In this document: positions 42,273 through 51,485 of the stretch, piece by piece
How positions within the stretch are numbered: the first letter of the stretch is position 1
Layout of the letters: each line of letters begins with the position of its first letter
From: Nocardia carnea NBRC 14403
Lineage (GTDB): Bacteria; Actinomycetota; Actinomycetes; Mycobacteriales; Mycobacteriaceae
Reading direction: 5' to 3'
DNA length: 64,000 nt
NCBI RefSeq assembly: GCF_000308515.1
Contig: NZ_BAFV01000051.1
Location: 80,517-144,516, forward strand
The notes under the pieces: model-generated
Database searches by the model: none
What the model was told of the DNA's origin: nothing
Seen by the model: only the letters and a program-made list of their open reading frames with translations
Made by a program: the position numbers and the translations under genes

Positions 42273-43277
42273 CTATCGTGAGTGGTCCGATTTCGCCGAG
42301 TCCGAGCCGGAGAAGGCCTCCCAGCCGCCCGCACCCCGGTATCGCGCACCGTCCACGGTGACGCCTCGACCGGCCTCGATACGCCCGATCGGGGTCCATC
42401 CGGCCGGCGGTGTCACCCCCGGTGCCCAGACCCCCGCGAAGACATGATCCTCGCCGCCGGCCAGAACCCATTGCCCCGCATCGGCTTCCAGTTCCGCAGC
42501 GCACAGCTCCAGATCCGGATCGCGCAGGCGGGCGGAATCCACCGCCACCGCAACCCCCGAGGCAGCGGCCAGATGTCCGAGATCGGCCAGCAACCCGTCG
42601 GAAATATCGGTGAGCGCTTCCGGCGGGGTACCGGTCCCCATCGCCGCGCGAACCAGGTCGTAGGCCGGATGCGGCGCCCGGTGCGCGGCGGCTGCGGCCC
42701 GCACCACCGCGGCGGCCGAATCCTCGTAGCCGCGCATGACGCCCGGATGCGCATGCGACAACAGTGCGAAACCTGCCGCGGACCATCCCGGCCGGCCCGC
42801 GATCGCCACCGTGCCCCCGGCCCGTGCCCCGGACCGGGTGACCGGCCGATCGCCCAGCGGATCCCCGAAAGCTGTTACCGAGATCACCAATTGTGCGCTG
42901 TGCACGATATCCCCGCCCGCGACAGAACCGCCCGCCCGCTGCGCTTCGGCCCAGAACCCGTCCGCGAGCCGAGTGACGAAATCCACCGGGGTATCTCCGG
43001 GCAGCCCCAGGCCGATCACATAGCCCACGGGTTCGGCCCCCATGGCATAGATATCGGCGGCATTCTGCGCGATCGCCTTACGCCCGATCTCGTCCGGGTT
43101 CGACCAGTCCAGCCGGAAATGCCGGTCCTCGATCAACATATCCGTGCTCACCACGTAGTTCCCGCGCGCCGCGGCCAATACCGCGGCATCGTCACCCGGA
43201 CCGAGCCGGACGGCGGGTCCCTGCGCCCGGCCCGCGTTGATCCGATCGATCAGGGCGAATTCGCCCAAGTCGCGCAC
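42273..43277 (-). CDS. thiL: Thiamine-monophosphate kinase ThiL
   Basis: Phosphorylates thiamine monophosphate to thiamine diphosphate. PurM/SelD-like fold; 334 residues as assigned. Motifs: LGPGDDAAVLA (Mg-ATP), STDMLIEDRHFRLDW, AQNAADIYAMGAEP, SVAGGDIVHS and ALTDISDGLLADLGHLA. GTG 43277 begins at VRDLGEFAL, but it has no ribosome-binding site. The frame continues upstream as AINTPPT to an in-frame stop, with AGAAAGG just before a CTG codon, so the true start could be a non-AUG codon a few residues earlier. Operon with ung. Confidence 0.95.
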   Translation of the reverse strand: MRDLGEFALIDRINAGRAQGPAVRLGPGDDAAVLAAARGNYVVSTDMLIEDRHFRLDWSNPDEIGRKAIAQNAADIYAMGAEPVGYVIGLGLPGDTPVDFVTRLADGFWAEAQRAGGSVAGGDIVHSAQLVISVTAFGDPLGDRPVTRSGARAGGTVAIAGRPGWSAAGFALLSHAHPGVMRGYEDSAAAVVRAAAAAHRAPHPAYDLVRAAMGTGTPPEALTDISDGLLADLGHLAAASGVAVAVDSARLRDPDLELCAAELEADAGQWVLAGGEDHVFAGVWAPGVTPPAGWTPIGRIEAGRGVTVDGARYRGAGGWEAFSGSDSAKSDHSR

Positions 43278-43670
43278 TGTCGGTGGGGTGTTGATCGCCA
43301 GGACCCTTTCTCACTCGCCGCCACTACCGGCGGGCTGTGGATTCACCGACTCCATCGGCCGGGATGCCCGGCCGGACGGTTTCGGAGTACGGCAGACCGG
43401 AACCGGGGGCGCAGGCCGACGGCCGGTCGACCGGCACATTCCGCACTGACGGTACCCTGTGCCCGGTGGCCGGGCGTGGCGGCAACTGCCACATACCGCG
43501 CGCGACGACCGGATCGCAGATCACCCGCCGGGCGGCCCGATCGGATGCCATGCGACGACGGCCGAACCTGCCACACACCACAGCGGACTCGGTACACCCG
43601 GCCGATGCCGAGAACTGCATCGGGACGCGGCTCACCCGATACCCGCACACCGCAGAAAGGATCGTCGAGG
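43278..43670. other. Divergent interval thiL / DUF3515 gene, no gene seen
   Basis: 393 bp. Frames on both strands are open through GC bias, but none has a ribosome-binding site with protein-like composition. In M. tuberculosis the corresponding interval carries insertion-sequence genes; nothing of the kind is visible here. Confidence 0.45.
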
Positions 43671-44324
43671 ATGCCGGGGACATCGCCCGAAAACAATACG
43701 GAGACCTCGGACAACGGGGCACCGGACGCGGCAGTCCCCGACAACGCGACCCCGGACGACACCACTCCGGACGACGCGACTCCCGAACGCGCGCCCTACC
43801 ATCCCGCGCTCATCGCGACCGCGGTCGCTTTACCGGTCGCGCTGCTGGTCGGTGTGCTCGTCGCCGCCTGGATCGTGCTGCGCGGCCCGGTCGAACGCGA
43901 ACCGCTGGCCCTCGGCCCGGTCCCCGCGCCCGCAGCCGACGGCCCCGCCTGCTCTGCCCTGGTGCCCGCGCTACCCGCCGACTTCGGCGAATTCACCCGC
44001 TCGACCCTGGTCGAACCCGCGCCACCCGCGACGGCGGCCTGGCAGCGGCCGGAAGGCGGTGAAGCGGTGGTGTTGCGCTGCGGCCTGGATCGCCCGCTGG
44101 AATTCAACCGGGCTTCCCCGCTGCAGGTCGTCAACGGCGTCCAATGGTTCGAGGTCCGCGACGACGCCGCCGCGACCGCCACCTGGTTCGCGGTGGATCG
44201 CGAAACCTATATCGCACTCACCGTTCCCGACGGCTCCGGCCCGACCCCGCTGCAGGCGGTCTCGGACACCATCACCGCGCACCTGCCGGCACAGCCGCTC
44301 GACCCCGGCGAACTGCCCAACTAG
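43671..44324 (+). CDS. DUF3515 membrane-anchored protein
   Basis: 217 residues. A Thr/Asp/Pro-rich cytoplasmic N-terminus (1-42) is followed by one membrane span (YHPALIATAVALPVALLVGV) and an outer DUF3515 domain with two cysteines (PACSALVPALPADF and VVLRCGLDRP), then GVQWFEV and TYIALTVPDGSG. Actinobacterial family of unknown function next to ddl. ATG 43671 has AAAGGA nine bases upstream. Confidence 0.88.
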   Translation: MPGTSPENNTETSDNGAPDAAVPDNATPDDTTPDDATPERAPYHPALIATAVALPVALLVGVLVAAWIVLRGPVEREPLALGPVPAPAADGPACSALVPALPADFGEFTRSTLVEPAPPATAAWQRPEGGEAVVLRCGLDRPLEFNRASPLQVVNGVQWFEVRDDAAATATWFAVDRETYIALTVPDGSGPTPLQAVSDTITAHLPAQPLDPGELPN

Positions 44325-44390
44325 TTCCTCCCCGGGTTCGTACACCGTCGACTCCGCGCAGCCGATCGACCCAGAGATAGCCCGGTCGAC

Positions 44391-45509
44391 TCAGCGCAGC
44401 CCGGTGCCGCGAGCCAACGCGGTGTCGACGAGATTCGTCAGCAGTTCTGCATAGCCGATGCCGGTTTCCTGCCACATCCGCGGATACATGGAGATCGGCG
44501 TGAATCCGGGCATCGTGTTGATCTCGTTGATCACCGGCCCGTCCTCGGTGACGAAGAAATCGACCCTGGCCAGCCCTTGGCAGTCCAGTGCCCGGAAAGC
44601 GCGCACCGCCATCGCCCGGACTTCCTCGGCGATATCGTCGTCCAGTTTCGCCGGGACATCGAATTCGCAGACGTCGTCGAGGTATTTGGTGTCGAAATCG
44701 TAGAAGGCCGGGCCGGCGGGTTCTTCACCGGCGTCGGCGTCGGCGAGGTCCTCGGGCATTCTGATCTCCGCGAGCACACTGGCTTCCACCCGGCCGTCGG
44801 GGAATTCCAGCACACCGCATTCGACCTCCCGGCCGACGATCCCGGCTTCCACGATCACCTTCGGATCGTGTTCGCGCGCGGTGGCGACCGCGGCCTCGAG
44901 ATCGGCCCAGTCGGCGACCTTGGTGATCCCGATGGACGAACCGCCGCGGGCGGGTTTGACGAATACCGGCAGTCCGAGCCGCTGCCGGTCCTCCGGTGTG
45001 ACGGTCTCGGTGCCCGGTCGCAGCACCACTTGCCTGCCCACCGGCAGGCCGTCGGCGGCGAGCAGTTTCTTGGTGAACTCTTTGTCCATCCCGGCCGCAC
45101 TGGCCAGTACACCGGGGCCCACGTACGGGAGACCTGCCAGTTCCAGCATTCCCTGGACGGTGCCGTCCTCGCCGAACGGGCCGTGGAGCACCGGGAACAC
45201 CACGTCGACGGTTCCGAGTGCAGTCTGCGGATCGCCGAGCGGTACCAGCGTTCCGGCACGGCTGGGGTCGGCGGCCAGGACCAGTTCGGTGCCGTCACCG
45301 GTAACCGACGGCAGGGTCCGGTCGTGGCGGGCGAGTGCGGCGATATCGATATCGGCGAGCAGCCAGGTCCCGGCCTGGGTGATGCCGATCGGCACCGCCT
45401 CGTAACGCTGCGGATCGAGGTTGCGCAGTACAGCACCGGCCGATACGCACGAGACTGTGTGCTCGTTACTGCGCCCGCCGAAGACAACGGCAACTCTGAT
45501 CCGGGTCAT
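44391..45509 (-). CDS. ddl: D-alanine--D-alanine ligase
   Basis: Makes the D-Ala-D-Ala dipeptide for peptidoglycan; ATP-grasp enzyme, target of D-cycloserine. 372 residues. VAVVFGGRSNEHTVSC, FPVLHGPFGEDGTVQG, YVGPGVLASAAGMDK, VKPARGGSSIGITKV and INEINTMPGFTPIS are all intact. ATG 45509 has no Shine-Dalgarno but has TACCGT six bases upstream, suggesting a leaderless message. gpsA lies 56 bases upstream. Confidence 0.97.
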   Translation of the reverse strand: MTRIRVAVVFGGRSNEHTVSCVSAGAVLRNLDPQRYEAVPIGITQAGTWLLADIDIAALARHDRTLPSVTGDGTELVLAADPSRAGTLVPLGDPQTALGTVDVVFPVLHGPFGEDGTVQGMLELAGLPYVGPGVLASAAGMDKEFTKKLLAADGLPVGRQVVLRPGTETVTPEDRQRLGLPVFVKPARGGSSIGITKVADWADLEAAVATAREHDPKVIVEAGIVGREVECGVLEFPDGRVEASVLAEIRMPEDLADADAGEEPAGPAFYDFDTKYLDDVCEFDVPAKLDDDIAEEVRAMAVRAFRALDCQGLARVDFFVTEDGPVINEINTMPGFTPISMYPRMWQETGIGYAELLTNLVDTALARGTGLR

Positions 45510-45515
45510 GCCCGA

Positions 45516-45521
45516 ACGGTA
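45516..45521 (-). promoter_or_regulatory. Predicted -10 of a leaderless ddl promoter
   Basis: TACCGT on the ddl strand, then TCGGGC (six bases), then ATG. The six-base spacer is the same sequence as at the fumarylacetoacetase gene (59394-59399). Confidence 0.4.
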
Positions 45522-45565
45522 CCCTGTGGCGGCACCGGATAATCCCCGCGGATCGGGCCCGCGGC

Positions 45566-46561
45566 TCATTCGGGTTTGATCCGGCGCCCCAGCAGTTTCT
45601 CCAGTGCCGACTGCACGGCCACCCCCTCGTGACACACCTGGTGGACGGCTTCGGTGAGCGGCATCTCCACTCCGTGCGCATCGGCCAGTGCGCGGACCGA
45701 ACTGCAGGATTTCACCCCTTCGGCGATCTGGCCGTGGGTAGCTTCCTGCGCGACCTGCATGGAGCCACCGGAGCCGAGCGCCACGCCGAAGGATCTGTTC
45801 CGGGAAAGCGGCGAGGTGCAGGTCGCGATGAGGTCCCCGACCCCTGCCAGCCCGGCCAGCGTCGCCGGTTCGGCGCCGAGTGCCACGCCGAGCCGGATGA
45901 TCTCGGCCAGGCCCCGGGTCATGAGCGCGGCGATGGAGTTGTCGCCGAATCCCATGCCGGAGGCGATCCCGCAGGCCAGCGCGATCACATTCTTACAGGC
46001 ACCGCCGATTTCGCAGCCGATCACATCGGTGTTGGTGTAGGGCCGGAAGTAGCTGGTGACACAGGCCTGCTGCACTGCCGCCGCCCGCTGCGCGTCGATA
46101 CAGCCGATCACCGTCGCGGCCGGCTGCCCGGCGGCCAGCTCGCCCGCGAGATTCGGCCCCGACAGCACCGCGATCCGCGCCGGATCCGCGCCGCTGACCT
46201 CCGCGATCACCTCGCTCATCCGCAGCAGGGTGCCGGTCTCGATCCCCTTGGCCACACTCAGCAAGGTGGCGTCGGCGCCGATATCCGGTGCCCAGGCCTT
46301 CAGGTTCGCGCGCAGGGATTGCGACGGGACCGCGAGCACCACGATATCGGCGCCGTCCAGGGCCCGTACGTGATCGTTGGTGGCGGCGATCGGCGGTAGC
46401 TGTACTCCGGGCATGTAGTAGGGGTTGCGGTGATCGGTGGCCAGCGCCTCGGCGACCTCGGGCCGGCGGGCCCATACCGTGACCTCGGTCCCCGCGTCGG
46501 CCAACACCTTCGCCAGTGTCGTACCCCACGATCCCGCACCCATTACCGCCGCCCTCGTCAT
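45566..46561 (-). CDS. gpsA: NAD(P)-dependent glycerol-3-phosphate dehydrogenase
   Basis: Produces sn-glycerol-3-phosphate from dihydroxyacetone phosphate for phospholipid synthesis. 331 residues. The N-terminal Rossmann motif is AAVMGAGSWGTTLAKVLA; VSVAKGIE-type LSVAKGIETGT, SGPNLAGELA and the catalytic lysine region CKNVIALACGIASG follow, with the DLIATCTSPLSRNR helix. ATG 46561 lacks a clear ribosome binding site. Its start is only 30 bases from that of the divergent fbiD. Confidence 0.97.
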   Translation of the reverse strand: MTRAAVMGAGSWGTTLAKVLADAGTEVTVWARRPEVAEALATDHRNPYYMPGVQLPPIAATNDHVRALDGADIVVLAVPSQSLRANLKAWAPDIGADATLLSVAKGIETGTLLRMSEVIAEVSGADPARIAVLSGPNLAGELAAGQPAATVIGCIDAQRAAAVQQACVTSYFRPYTNTDVIGCEIGGACKNVIALACGIASGMGFGDNSIAALMTRGLAEIIRLGVALGAEPATLAGLAGVGDLIATCTSPLSRNRSFGVALGSGGSMQVAQEATHGQIAEGVKSCSSVRALADAHGVEMPLTEAVHQVCHEGVAVQSALEKLLGRRIKPE

Positions 46562-46591
46562 CAGCCCAGAATGCCATGACAGGATGGGGCC

Positions 46592-47296
46592 ATGTGCCCG
46601 CACTCCGTGCACGCCGTGATCGCGGTGAAATCCCTGGACAGCGCCAAGAGCCGGCTCGCCGGTGTGCTCGCGCCGGCGCACCGGTCCCGGCTGGTGCTGG
46701 CCATGCTCACCGATACCGTGCGCGCGGCCGCGGCGGTGCCCGCGATCGCGGCGATCACGATCGTCACCCCGGACCCGGTGGTAGCCGAGGCAACCCGTGC
46801 ACTCGGCGCGGACGTGCATCCCGAACCCGCCCGCGCCCGCACCGACCCCGACGGCCTCAATATCGCGCTCGCCGACGCGGCGGCGGCCGTCCGGAACCGG
46901 CACGGCGCCGTGGACCTGCTGGCGTTGCAAGCCGATTTGCCCGCATTGTGCCCGGACGAGTTGGGGGCCGTGCTGGTGGCCGCCTCCGGCGAACTACGCG
47001 CGCTGGTGACCGACCACGCGGGCACGGGCACCGCGGCCTTGTTCGCGCCGTCCGGCCTGCCACTGCGACCCCGCTTCGGCCGTGATTCGGCTCACCACCA
47101 CCGTGCCGACGGCGCGCGCGAACTGGCCGGCGATTGGCCCGGTCTGCGCCAGGATGTCGATACCGCCGCGGATCTGGCGGCCGTGCAGGCGCTGGGCACG
47201 GGTGTCGAGACCACTGCCCTCCTGCGTGAACTGGGTCTGTCCGCTCGTGTTCGCGAACCGGTCACCCAGGTGTGCGGGCCGGTCGCCACCCCGTGA
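46592..47296 (+). CDS. fbiD: Phosphoenolpyruvate guanylyltransferase FbiD/CofC
   Basis: First step of coenzyme F420 synthesis in mycobacteria: PEP plus GTP gives the enolpyruvyl-diphospho-guanosine used by FbiA. 234 residues. AVIAVKSLDSAKSRLAGVL is the nucleotide-binding start, then DLLALQADLPAL with the metal-binding Asp, TDHAGTGTAALFAPSG and RFGRDSAHHHRADGA. Position next to gpsA matches Rv2983. A split-barrel flavoprotein gene of the F420-using superfamily lies at 54443. Confidence 0.93.
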   Translation: MCPHSVHAVIAVKSLDSAKSRLAGVLAPAHRSRLVLAMLTDTVRAAAAVPAIAAITIVTPDPVVAEATRALGADVHPEPARARTDPDGLNIALADAAAAVRNRHGAVDLLALQADLPALCPDELGAVLVAASGELRALVTDHAGTGTAALFAPSGLPLRPRFGRDSAHHHRADGARELAGDWPGLRQDVDTAADLAAVQALGTGVETTALLRELGLSARVREPVTQVCGPVATP

Positions 47297-47348
47297 ACTA
47301 GAGATAACAGTCACCGCCGGCATCTGCACACCACCCGGTTCGTAGGGG

Positions 47349-49541
47349 ATGATCGTAGGCGTGAGCGATACGGAAACCGTCAAGCAGCAGCAGGTGCTAC
47401 CCACCCCGCCTCCGGCCGCCACCCAGATCCCTGCCGACGAGCGGACTCCTCGTTTGCCGGCCGATCGCTATCTCAACCGGGAATTGAGCTGGCTCGACTT
47501 CAATGCCCGTGTCCTGGCGCTGGCCGAGGACAGTTCGCTGCCGCTGCTGGAACGCGCGAAATTCCTGGCGATCTTCGCCTCGAATCTCGACGAGTTCTAT
47601 ATGGTCCGTGTCGCCGGTCTCAAACGCCGCGCCGAAACCGGGCTTTCGGTGCGCTCCGCCGACGGCCGCTCACCCAGTGAGCAGCTCGAGCTGATCGCGG
47701 CCCGCACCCAGGATCTCGCCGTCCGCCACGCCGAGGTGTTCCTCACCGAGGTACTGCCCGCGCTCACCGCGGAAGGTATCGAGATCATCGACTGGGCCGA
47801 GCTGGCCGAGCCCGAGCGGGAACGGTTGTCCGCGCATTTCCAGGATCAGGTGTTCCCGGTGCTCACTCCCCTGGCCGTGGATCCCGCGCACCCTTTCCCC
47901 TATATCAGTGGGCTCAGCCTGAATCTCGCGGTCACCGTCCAGGACCAGTCCACCGGTGGTGAACATTTCGCTCGCGTGAAGGTGCCCGACAATGTGGACC
48001 GCTTCGTGCGCGTTCGCCGGCCCGGGTCCGGTAACGGCGCCTCGATCGCGGCATTCCTGCCGATGGAGGCGCTGATCGCGGCGCATCTGGAACACCTGTT
48101 CCCGGGCATGACAGTGGTCGAGCATCATTCGTTCCGGATCACCCGTAACGCCGATTTCGAGGTCGACGAGGATCGCGACGAGGATCTGCTGCAGGCGCTG
48201 GAACGCGAACTGGCCCGGCGCCGCTTCGGTTCACCCGTGCGGCTCGAGGTGTCCGACGATATGACCGAGCATATGCTCGAACTGCTCCTGCGTGAACTGG
48301 AGGTCGACCCGGGAGATGTCATCCAGGTTCCCGGGCTGCTGGACCTGTCCTGCCTGTGGCAGGTGTACGGGGTGGACCGCCCGAATCTGAAGGACGCACC
48401 CTACGTGCCCGCGACCCCGCCGGCGTTCGGCGAGCGCGAAACCCCGCGCAATGTTTTCGCCGCGCTGCGTGAAGGCGATGTTCTCGTGCACCACCCGTAC
48501 GATTCGTTCTCCACCAGCGTGCAGCGTTTCATCGAACAGGCCGCTGCCGACCCGCAGGTCCTGGCGATCAAACAAACCCTGTACCGCACCTCCGGCGATT
48601 CCCCGATCGTGAACGCGCTCATCGACGCCGCCGAAGCCGGTAAGCAGGTGGTGGCGCTGGTGGAGATCAAGGCCAGGTTCGACGAGCAGGCCAACATCAA
48701 ATGGGCGCGCACGCTGGAACAGGCCGGGGTGCATGTGGTCTACGGCCTGGTCGGGTTGAAAACACACTGCAAGACCTGCCTGGTGGTGCGCCGCGAGGGT
48801 TCGACCATTCGCCGCTACTGCCATATCGGCACCGGTAACTACAATCCCAAGACCGCTCGCCTGTACGAGGATGTCGGGCTGCTCACCGCCGCCCCCGAGA
48901 TCGGCGCCGATCTCACCGATCTGTTCAATTCGCTCACCGGCTATTCCAGAAAGGCCGATTACCGCAACATCCTGGTTGCCCCGCACGGTATCCGGGCCGG
49001 GATCATCTCCCGGATCGAACGCGAGATCGAATTGGCCCGCGACGGCGCGGCGGCCCGGATTCGGCTGAAGGCCAATGCCCTTGTCGACGAACAGGTCATC
49101 GACGCTCTCTACCGCGCTTCGCAGGCGGGAGTTCCGGTGCAGATCGTGGTCCGCAGTATCTGCGGGTTACGGCCGGGCGTTCCGGGGATGAGCGAGAACA
49201 TCGAAGTGCGGTCGATACTCGGCCGGGTGCTGGAGCATTCGCGAATTCTCAACTTCACGGCGCAGGACGAGTTCTGGATCGGTAGCGCCGATATGATGCA
49301 CCGGAATCTGGACCGCCGCGTGGAGGTCATGGCGCAGGTGAAGGACCCGAAACTACGGGAACGGCTGGATGGGATATTCGAATCGGCGTTGCACCCGATG
49401 ACACGCTGCTGGGTATTGGATGCCGACGGTAATTGGCAATCCAGCCCCGATCGAGCCGGTACCGGGCCCGACGGTGACGGGATCGGGGTCCGCGACCATC
49501 AGGTGGCGCTCATGCGCCTGCGCCGCCCGGATCAGCAGTGA
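47349..49541 (+). CDS. ppk: Polyphosphate kinase 1
   Basis: Reversible synthesis of polyphosphate from ATP. 730 residues from ATG 47349; GTG 47361, better spaced from AGGGG, may be the real start. Domains: N (RYLNRELSWLDFNARVLALA), head, C1 and C2. The autophosphorylated His492 lies in YCHIGTGNYNPKTARLYED; a second conserved region is YGLVGLKTHCKTCLVVRRE. IGSADMMHRNLDRRVEV is the C2 signature. The stop overlaps the mutT1 GTG. Confidence 0.98.
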   Translation: MIVGVSDTETVKQQQVLPTPPPAATQIPADERTPRLPADRYLNRELSWLDFNARVLALAEDSSLPLLERAKFLAIFASNLDEFYMVRVAGLKRRAETGLSVRSADGRSPSEQLELIAARTQDLAVRHAEVFLTEVLPALTAEGIEIIDWAELAEPERERLSAHFQDQVFPVLTPLAVDPAHPFPYISGLSLNLAVTVQDQSTGGEHFARVKVPDNVDRFVRVRRPGSGNGASIAAFLPMEALIAAHLEHLFPGMTVVEHHSFRITRNADFEVDEDRDEDLLQALERELARRRFGSPVRLEVSDDMTEHMLELLLRELEVDPGDVIQVPGLLDLSCLWQVYGVDRPNLKDAPYVPATPPAFGERETPRNVFAALREGDVLVHHPYDSFSTSVQRFIEQAAADPQVLAIKQTLYRTSGDSPIVNALIDAAEAGKQVVALVEIKARFDEQANIKWARTLEQAGVHVVYGLVGLKTHCKTCLVVRREGSTIRRYCHIGTGNYNPKTARLYEDVGLLTAAPEIGADLTDLFNSLTGYSRKADYRNILVAPHGIRAGIISRIEREIELARDGAAARIRLKANALVDEQVIDALYRASQAGVPVQIVVRSICGLRPGVPGMSENIEVRSILGRVLEHSRILNFTAQDEFWIGSADMMHRNLDRRVEVMAQVKDPKLRERLDGIFESALHPMTRCWVLDADGNWQSSPDRAGTGPDGDGIGVRDHQVALMRLRRPDQQ

Positions 49542-50512
49542 ACGCAGTGGACACCACGCATACACCACCGGCCTACCCGGATCCGCGGACCACAGCCAAT
49601 ATTCATGCCGCCGGCACCGTGCTGTGGCGCCATGCGCCCGATTCGGCCGGTCGGATGGAGATCGCCGTGATCCGCCGGCCCAAATACGACGACTGGTCGT
49701 TGCCGAAGGGGAAACTCGATCCCGGCGAGACCCCTGTTCTGGCCGCGGTCCGCGAAACCGAAGAGGAAACAGGGCTTCGACCCCGGCTGGGCCGCTATCT
49801 GGGCAAGGTCACCTACCCCATCCCCGGGCATCGCAGGCTGAAACGGGTCGACTATTGGGCCGCCGAGGTAACCGGTGGAGCCTTCACGGCGAACAACGAA
49901 GTCGACGAACTCACCTGGTGCCCGCTGGAGACGGTGATGTCGGCGCTGTCGTATCCGATGGATCGCCAGATCGTCCGGGCGTTCACCCGGCTACCGGCCG
50001 ATACGTGCACCGTACTGGTGGTCCGGCACGCCAAGGCCGGTCGCCGCGATCGGTTCCGTGGCCCGGACGAGCAGCGTCCGCTCGAATCGGCCGGTTATCG
50101 GCAGGCGCGGGCGCTGGTGCCGAATCTGCTGGCATTCGGTGCTGCGGAAATCTATTCCGCCGAACCGCTGCGCTGTGTGCAAACGGTGGCCCCGCTGGCC
50201 GAGGATCTGGGGGTCGAGGTGGCGGTGGATCCGCTGCTCGGTGATATCGGATACGCCGCGGATACCGAAAAGGCGCGGGAACATATCCGGTCGCTGGCCC
50301 TGTCCGCCCGGGCGGTGCCCGTCCTGTGCAGTCAAGGCGACACCGTTCCGGATCTTGTCCGGTGGTGGGCGGAGCGGGACGGAATGCGATTGTCACCCGC
50401 CCGGACCCGGAAAGGGTCGGTGTGGGTGTTGTCTTTCGCGGGCGACCGTTTGGTCGCCGCCGATCATCTCGACCGATCGCTATCGGTCGATACCGCGCCG
50501 GCGACCGGGTAG
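49538..50512 (+). CDS. mutT1: MutT1: Nudix hydrolase with histidine phosphatase domain
   Basis: 324 residues. The N-terminal Nudix domain carries GKLDPGETPVLAAVRETEEE with TG following, fitting the Nudix box. From about 165 a phosphoglycerate-mutase-like histidine phosphatase begins with VVRHAKAGRRDR and includes EIYSAEPLRCVQT. The mycobacterial protein hydrolyses 8-oxo-dGTP/GTP and dinucleoside polyphosphates. GTG 49538 overlaps the ppk stop (GTGA), so it is translationally coupled to polyphosphate kinase. Confidence 0.95.
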   Translation: MNAVDTTHTPPAYPDPRTTANIHAAGTVLWRHAPDSAGRMEIAVIRRPKYDDWSLPKGKLDPGETPVLAAVRETEEETGLRPRLGRYLGKVTYPIPGHRRLKRVDYWAAEVTGGAFTANNEVDELTWCPLETVMSALSYPMDRQIVRAFTRLPADTCTVLVVRHAKAGRRDRFRGPDEQRPLESAGYRQARALVPNLLAFGAAEIYSAEPLRCVQTVAPLAEDLGVEVAVDPLLGDIGYAADTEKAREHIRSLALSARAVPVLCSQGDTVPDLVRWWAERDGMRLSPARTRKGSVWVLSFAGDRLVAADHLDRSLSVDTAPATG

Positions 50513-50545
50513 AGCCGAACACTCACCGGCCGTAGAAACGGTCAC

Positions 50546-50568
50546 GCCCCCGGGGATCGCCCGGGGGC
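50546..50568. terminator. Bidirectional hairpin terminator, mutT1/hupB
   Basis: Perfect 9-bp stem GCCCCCGGG (50546-50554) and CCCGGGGGC (50560-50568) with a five-base loop, between the converging mutT1 and hupB genes. No U-tract. Confidence 0.7.
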
Positions 50569-50702
50569 TGGTCCGTCCGGCGTTTCGGTTGTGAAGGTCG
50601 CGAGCAGGCGAGCCGAGATGCGGCACGCTGTGCTCGGCGACGAGCACCGTTCGCGGGTCGGAAAGCCGTCGGGGATTTCCGCGGCATCCGCGGCTGGGCG
50701 AA

Positions 50703-51329
50703 TCAGCGCTTCTTTGCAGCCTTCTTCGCCGGAGCCCGCTTCGCGGTGGTCTTCTTCGCCGGGGTCTTCTTGGCGGTTGCCTTGGCCGTGGTCTTCTTCG
50801 CCGTGGCTTTCGCCGGGGTCTTCTTGGCGACGGTCTTACGGGCCGCTGCCTTGGTGGCCGCCTTCTTCGCGGCGGTGCTCTTGGCGGGCGCCTTGGTGGC
50901 GGTCTTACGTGCTGTGGTTTTGGCGGGCGCCTTGGTGGCCGACTTCTTGGCGGTGGTTTTCTTCGCCGTGGTCTTCTTGGCCGTGGATTTCTTGGCCGCC
51001 ACAGGAGCATTGACACCGCGTTTGACCGCCGGGCCGGTGGCCGCGAGCTTCTGTTTACCCGCGATTACCGCCTTGAACTGGGCACCGGGCCGGAAGGCCG
51101 GCACCGAAGTGGGTTTCACCTTGACGGTTTCCCCGGTGCGCGGATTACGTGCGACGCGCGCCGCACGCTTCCGCTGTTCGAACACACCGAATCCGGTGAT
51201 GGTGACGCTCTGTCCTTTGTGTACCGCACGCACGATGGTGTCGACCACATGCTCGACTGCCGCGGTGGCCGTGCGCCTGTCAGTACCCAACTTTTCGGTC
51301 AGAACGTCGATCAGTTCCGCCTTGTTCAT
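50703..51329 (-). CDS. hupB: Nucleoid protein HupB (HU with lysine-rich tail)
   Basis: 208 residues. The first ~92 are a canonical HU domain (MNKAELIDVLTEKLG; VTITGFGVFEQRKRAARVAR; NPRTGETVKV). The remaining ~110 are a histone-H1-like tail built from repeated KKTTAK/ATKAPAK units, the mycobacterial HupB architecture that compacts DNA. ATG 51329 has GGAGG five bases upstream. The tail DNA is repetitive (GCCGTGGTCTTCTTGG-like units), so it is a hotspot for length variation. Confidence 0.97.
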   Translation of the reverse strand: MNKAELIDVLTEKLGTDRRTATAAVEHVVDTIVRAVHKGQSVTITGFGVFEQRKRAARVARNPRTGETVKVKPTSVPAFRPGAQFKAVIAGKQKLAATGPAVKRGVNAPVAAKKSTAKKTTAKKTTAKKSATKAPAKTTARKTATKAPAKSTAAKKAATKAAARKTVAKKTPAKATAKKTTAKATAKKTPAKKTTAKRAPAKKAAKKR

Positions 51330-51485
51330 TGAATCCTCCGCAGACTAATGGCCCGTCGTCGGACCGACTAGGTACCACGGTAAACCCACAATGGGCAAGA
51401 GTCTATGTGCCACGCCAAAATTCATGTGGCCTAGCACACGCACAGCTACCGCCTCATCCGAGCCCCCACTAAGAGGCCGAGAACA

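Noticed and set aside
50720..51010. Repetitive DNA resembling a short tandem array or CRISPR
   Set aside because: The units are codons of the Lys/Ala-rich HupB tail, irregular in length, without constant spacers.
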